Source: Hyphomicrobiales bacterium (GTDB lineage: Bacteria; Pseudomonadota; Alphaproteobacteria; Rhizobiales; Xanthobacteraceae). From it: a DNA stretch of 32,932 nucleotides. Positions 31,101-32,932 of this stretch are shown here, piece after piece. The position numbers and the translations under genes were made by a program. The stretch spans positions 2,333 through 35,264 of the forward strand of contig PLTE01000382.1 in the NCBI GenBank assembly GCA_003164375.1. The letters run 5' to 3'. The stretch's first letter is position 1, and each line of letters begins with the position of its first letter. Under the pieces are notes generated by a model that did not search any database, was not told the origin of the DNA, and saw only the letters and a program-made list of their open reading frames with translations.

Positions 31101-31562
31101 ATGCCGCCAGCAGCGAAGCGACCTCTGGCGGTGTTGTTCGCCTGCGGCCTCAATTCGGTGCGCTCGCCGATGGCGGCCGGCTTGTTTGCGCAAATATTCG
31201 GCCGCGCGATCTATGTCGGCTCGGCCGGGGTGCGTAAAGCCGAGCTCGACGCGTTTGCGGTCTCCGTCATGACGGAAATCGGGCTCGACATTTCGCGGCA
31301 CAAGCCGGTCACGTTCGAGGAACTGGACGACTGGGAGGGGCTGAATTTCGACCTCATCGTCACGCTCGCGCCAGAAGCCCATCACCGCGCGCTGGAGCTC
31401 ACCCGCGTGAGCGGGATCGACGTCGAATATTGGCCGACGGCGGATCCGAGCGCCGTCGAAGGTAGCCGCGCGCAACGGCTCGGCGCCTATCGCGAGGTCC
31501 GCGATCAACTTCTCGCGCGCATCCGCCAGCGTTTCCTGACGCGGAGTACGGGGAACGAGTGA
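31101..31562 (+). CDS. Low-molecular-weight protein tyrosine phosphatase / arsenate reductase-like
   Basis: A 153-residue protein with the LMW-PTP loop CGLNSVRS (Cys15-X5-Arg21) near the N-terminus, after the beta-strand VLFAC. WPTADPS near residue 115 could hold the general acid. Such proteins act on phosphotyrosine or reduce arsenate; sequence alone does not choose. No arsenic resistance genes are near, so a protein phosphatase or general role is more likely. It begins 8 bases after UPF0262, so it is cotranscribed with hisD-UPF0262. Confidence 0.85.
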   Translation: MPPAAKRPLAVLFACGLNSVRSPMAAGLFAQIFGRAIYVGSAGVRKAELDAFAVSVMTEIGLDISRHKPVTFEELDDWEGLNFDLIVTLAPEAHHRALELTRVSGIDVEYWPTADPSAVEGSRAQRLGAYREVRDQLLARIRQRFLTRSTGNE

Positions 31563-31681
31563 TGTTGCTTGGCCCACAAACCACACCCCCAAACACAGTT
31601 GTGAAGCGCCCCGTCATCCGCTAGGTTCCGCGCAAATTTTGGCCGTGAGCGCGGCCAGACCGCAGCAATTCCGGGACGCGA

Positions 31682-31900
31682 ATGGCGAAGGAAGAACTTC
31701 TGGAATTTCCCGGTGTCGTGACGGAACTGCTCCCGAACGCCACCTTCCGCGTCAAGCTCGAGAACGAGCATGAGATTATCGCCCACACGGCTGGACGCAT
31801 GCGCAAGAACCGCATCCGCGTGCTCGCCGGCGACAAGGTGCTCGTCGAAATGACGCCATACGATTTGACCAAGGGCCGGATTACCTACCGGTTCAAATGA
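31682..31900 (+). CDS. infA: Translation initiation factor IF-1
   Basis: The 72-residue OB-fold protein that blocks the ribosomal A site during initiation. The sequence is classical: [72 protein letters not shown]. The 119-base upstream gap contains a TGGCCG/CGGCCA hairpin about 25 bases before the start and presumably a promoter. The stop overlaps the maf start (ATGA), so translation is coupled. Confidence 0.99.
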   Translation: MAKEELLEFPGVVTELLPNATFRVKLENEHEIIAHTAGRMRKNRIRVLAGDKVLVEMTPYDLTKGRITYRFK

Positions 31901-32520
31901 TTGGCCGCCCGAAATTGGTGCTCGCTTCCGGCTCGCCGCGCCGGCTCTCGCTCATAAACCAAGTGGGCATCGAGCCGGACGCGTTGCGTCCCACCGATAT
32001 CGACGAGACGCCGAAGCGGGGCGAGTTGCCGCGCGCCTGCGCGACCCGGCTGGCCCGCCTCAAGGCGGAAGCCGCGCTGGACATGGTGCGCATCGACGAC
32101 GACCTGAAAGGGGCCTACATCCTCGCCGCCGACACTGTGGTCGCCGTCGGCCGCCGCATTCTGCCTAAGGCCGAGATGCTCGACGAGGCGGCGCAGTGTC
32201 TGCGGCTTCTATCCGGCCGCAATCATCGCGTTCATACCGCCGTGTGCCTGGTAACGCCGAAGGAGACGTTCCGGCAGCGCCATGTCGAGACGCGGGTGCG
32301 TTTCAAAAGGCTGTCGGACCAAGACATCGAGGCCTATCTCGCGTCGGGCGAATGGCGCGGCAAGGCCGGCGGCTACGCGGCACAGGGGATCGCCGGAGGT
32401 TTTTTGGTGAAAATGGTCGGTTCTTATTCCGGCATCATCGGCCTGCCGCTCTACGAGACCATGACGCTTCTGGCCGGCGAGGGTTATCCGGTTCATTTCG
32501 GCTGGCTCAACACGATCTGA
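31897..32520 (+). CDS. maf: Maf-family nucleoside triphosphate pyrophosphatase (YhdE-like)
   Basis: A 207-residue house-cleaning NTP pyrophosphatase. Family blocks: [14 protein letters not shown] at the N-terminus, [10 protein letters not shown], the catalytic [11 protein letters not shown] and [20 protein letters not shown]. The DIDETP and GKAGGYA features fit the YhdE type, which hydrolyses dTTP and UTP. ATG 31897 overlaps the infA stop. The yacG gene follows after 72 bases. A role in septum inhibition has been claimed for Maf proteins, but only the enzymatic role is well supported. Confidence 0.95.
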   Translation: MIGRPKLVLASGSPRRLSLINQVGIEPDALRPTDIDETPKRGELPRACATRLARLKAEAALDMVRIDDDLKGAYILAADTVVAVGRRILPKAEMLDEAAQCLRLLSGRNHRVHTAVCLVTPKETFRQRHVETRVRFKRLSDQDIEAYLASGEWRGKAGGYAAQGIAGGFLVKMVGSYSGIIGLPLYETMTLLAGEGYPVHFGWLNTI

Positions 32521-32592
32521 TGCCCGTATGACGCTGGCGCGGCCCGTTCGGCGCCCCATATTGCGGCCATTATTGGAGATGTGGCACCTCCC

Positions 32593-32787
32593 ATGCCCGA
32601 CGCTACCAAGCGCAACCCCTGTCCGATCTGCGGTAAACCGGCCGAGCAAATGTTTCGGCCATTTTGCTCAAAACGCTGCGCCGACGTCGACCTGCACCGC
32701 TGGTTCTCCGGCAGCTATGCCATTCCGGTGACGGAAGACGAGGAAGTGGATGAACGGCGCGAGGAGAGCGGCGACGAGCCGAACTGA
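32593..32787 (+). CDS. yacG: DNA gyrase inhibitor YacG, zinc-binding
   Basis: A small zinc protein of about 64 residues. The four-cysteine site CPIC ... FCSKRC is present, followed by ADVDLHRWFSGSYAIP, the family's conserved block, and an acidic tail. E. coli YacG binds GyrB and inhibits gyrase. The ORF track begins at GTG 32581; I prefer ATG 32593 (MPDATKRNPCPIC), though GGAG is spaced rather far (14 bases). The maf-yacG order is typical of alphaproteobacteria. Confidence 0.93.
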   Translation: MPDATKRNPCPICGKPAEQMFRPFCSKRCADVDLHRWFSGSYAIPVTEDEEVDERREESGDEPN

Positions 32788-32826
32788 CTCGCTTCGGGGC
32801 TGACACGGGAGCTTCTCGGCCCATTC

Positions 32827-32855
32827 TGGACAGCGCGAAACCGAGCCTCTATAAG
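32827..32855 (+). promoter_or_regulatory. Strong sigma70-like promoter for the tRNA gene
   Basis: TGGACA (-35, 5 of 6 with TTGACA), a 17-base spacer, then TATAAG (-10, 5 of 6 with TATAAT). The predicted transcript start is about 32862, about 48 bases ahead of the tRNA. The spacing and match are those of a stable-RNA promoter. Confidence 0.7.
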
Positions 32856-32909
32856 ACGGCGCTCTCGCAAGGCCCGTTTAGCGGGTTGCTCCTTGGCGAG
32901 TGCACCAGG

Positions 32910-32932
32910 GCCCAGGTAGCTCAGTTGGTAGA
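32910..32932 (+). tRNA. tRNA gene, 5' end only, probably tRNA-Phe (GAA)
   Basis: The last 23 bases, GCCCAGGTAGCTCAGTTGGTAGA, are the acceptor 5' strand, the TA and the D-stem/loop of a tRNA. The acceptor GCCCAGG and D-arm match rhizobial tRNA-Phe, which commonly follows yacG. The anticodon is outside the window, so the identity is inferred from context and the 5' sequence. Confidence 0.8.

Noticed and set aside
1-32932. CRISPR arrays, IS elements, prophage genes, rRNA
   Set aside because: No regularly spaced repeats, transposase or integrase motifs, or rRNA sequence were seen on reading.

Overview
This 32.9-kb window is typical alphaproteobacterial chromosome, most likely order Hyphomicrobiales (Rhizobiales), in or near the Bradyrhizobium/Xanthobacteraceae group. 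Three things point there: a PhyR-NepR-EcfG general stress response locus, the order DUF2948 ... hisD-UPF0262-phosphatase-infA-maf-yacG-tRNA, and a palindromic repeat of the GCATGATC...GATCATGC type that I recall from that group. GC content is high, genes are dense and many starts overlap the previous stop (ATGA). I see no phage, transposase, IS element or CRISPR array. Genus is inference.

Region 1 (1-6.7 kb) is mostly housekeeping: the 3' part of argJ, an Asp-nucleophile alpha/beta hydrolase, mutT and a lone Flp pilin. A class I methyltransferase (minus strand) and comF then diverge, followed by grxC, a Nit1-type amidase and a DUF1178 gene (stop/start overlaps), and ubiG on the minus strand. 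Region 2 (6.7-11.8 kb) is a minus-strand run: HWE-type sensor kinase, patatin-like phospholipase, alpha/beta hydrolase and Ldh-type dehydrogenase.

Region 3 (11.8-15.5 kb) is the stress-response locus. phyR diverges from nepR-ecfG, and their intergenic region carries two back-to-back matches to the EcfG promoter (GGAAC-N16/17-CGTT). A third match precedes a small exported protein lying between phyR and an L,D-transpeptidase. This suggests EcfG-controlled envelope genes between the regulator and the HWE kinase, a plausible input kinase.

Region 4 (15.5-18.6 kb) is a complete TRAP transporter (dctP, dctQ, dctM). Region 5 (18.8-25.3 kb) has a LapG-like transglutaminase-fold cysteine protease facing a minus-strand set: a type I secretion ABC exporter, its HlyD-type adaptor and a CHASE2 class III nucleotide cyclase. 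No secreted substrate or outer-membrane channel is seen.

Region 6 (25.3-27.4 kb) is sparse. It holds a 58-aa basic SANT/Myb-like protein absent from the supplied ORF track, with a good ribosome binding site and terminator; an 18-bp perfect palindrome; a DUF3574 exported protein; and the Rhizobiales-type repeat. Region 7 (27.4 kb to the end) has DUF2948, then a cupredoxin-like protein plus FTR1 iron permease on the minus strand with a possible Irr box, then hisD-UPF0262-phosphatase, infA-maf, yacG and the first 23 bases of a tRNA, probably tRNA-Phe, behind a strong sigma70-like promoter.

No wholly new system is evident. The most promising leads are the EcfG-controlled small exported protein, the iron-regulated insertion in the his cluster, the secretion/protease/cyclase neighbourhood and the 58-aa protein. 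All family assignments come from reading motifs, not from database searches.
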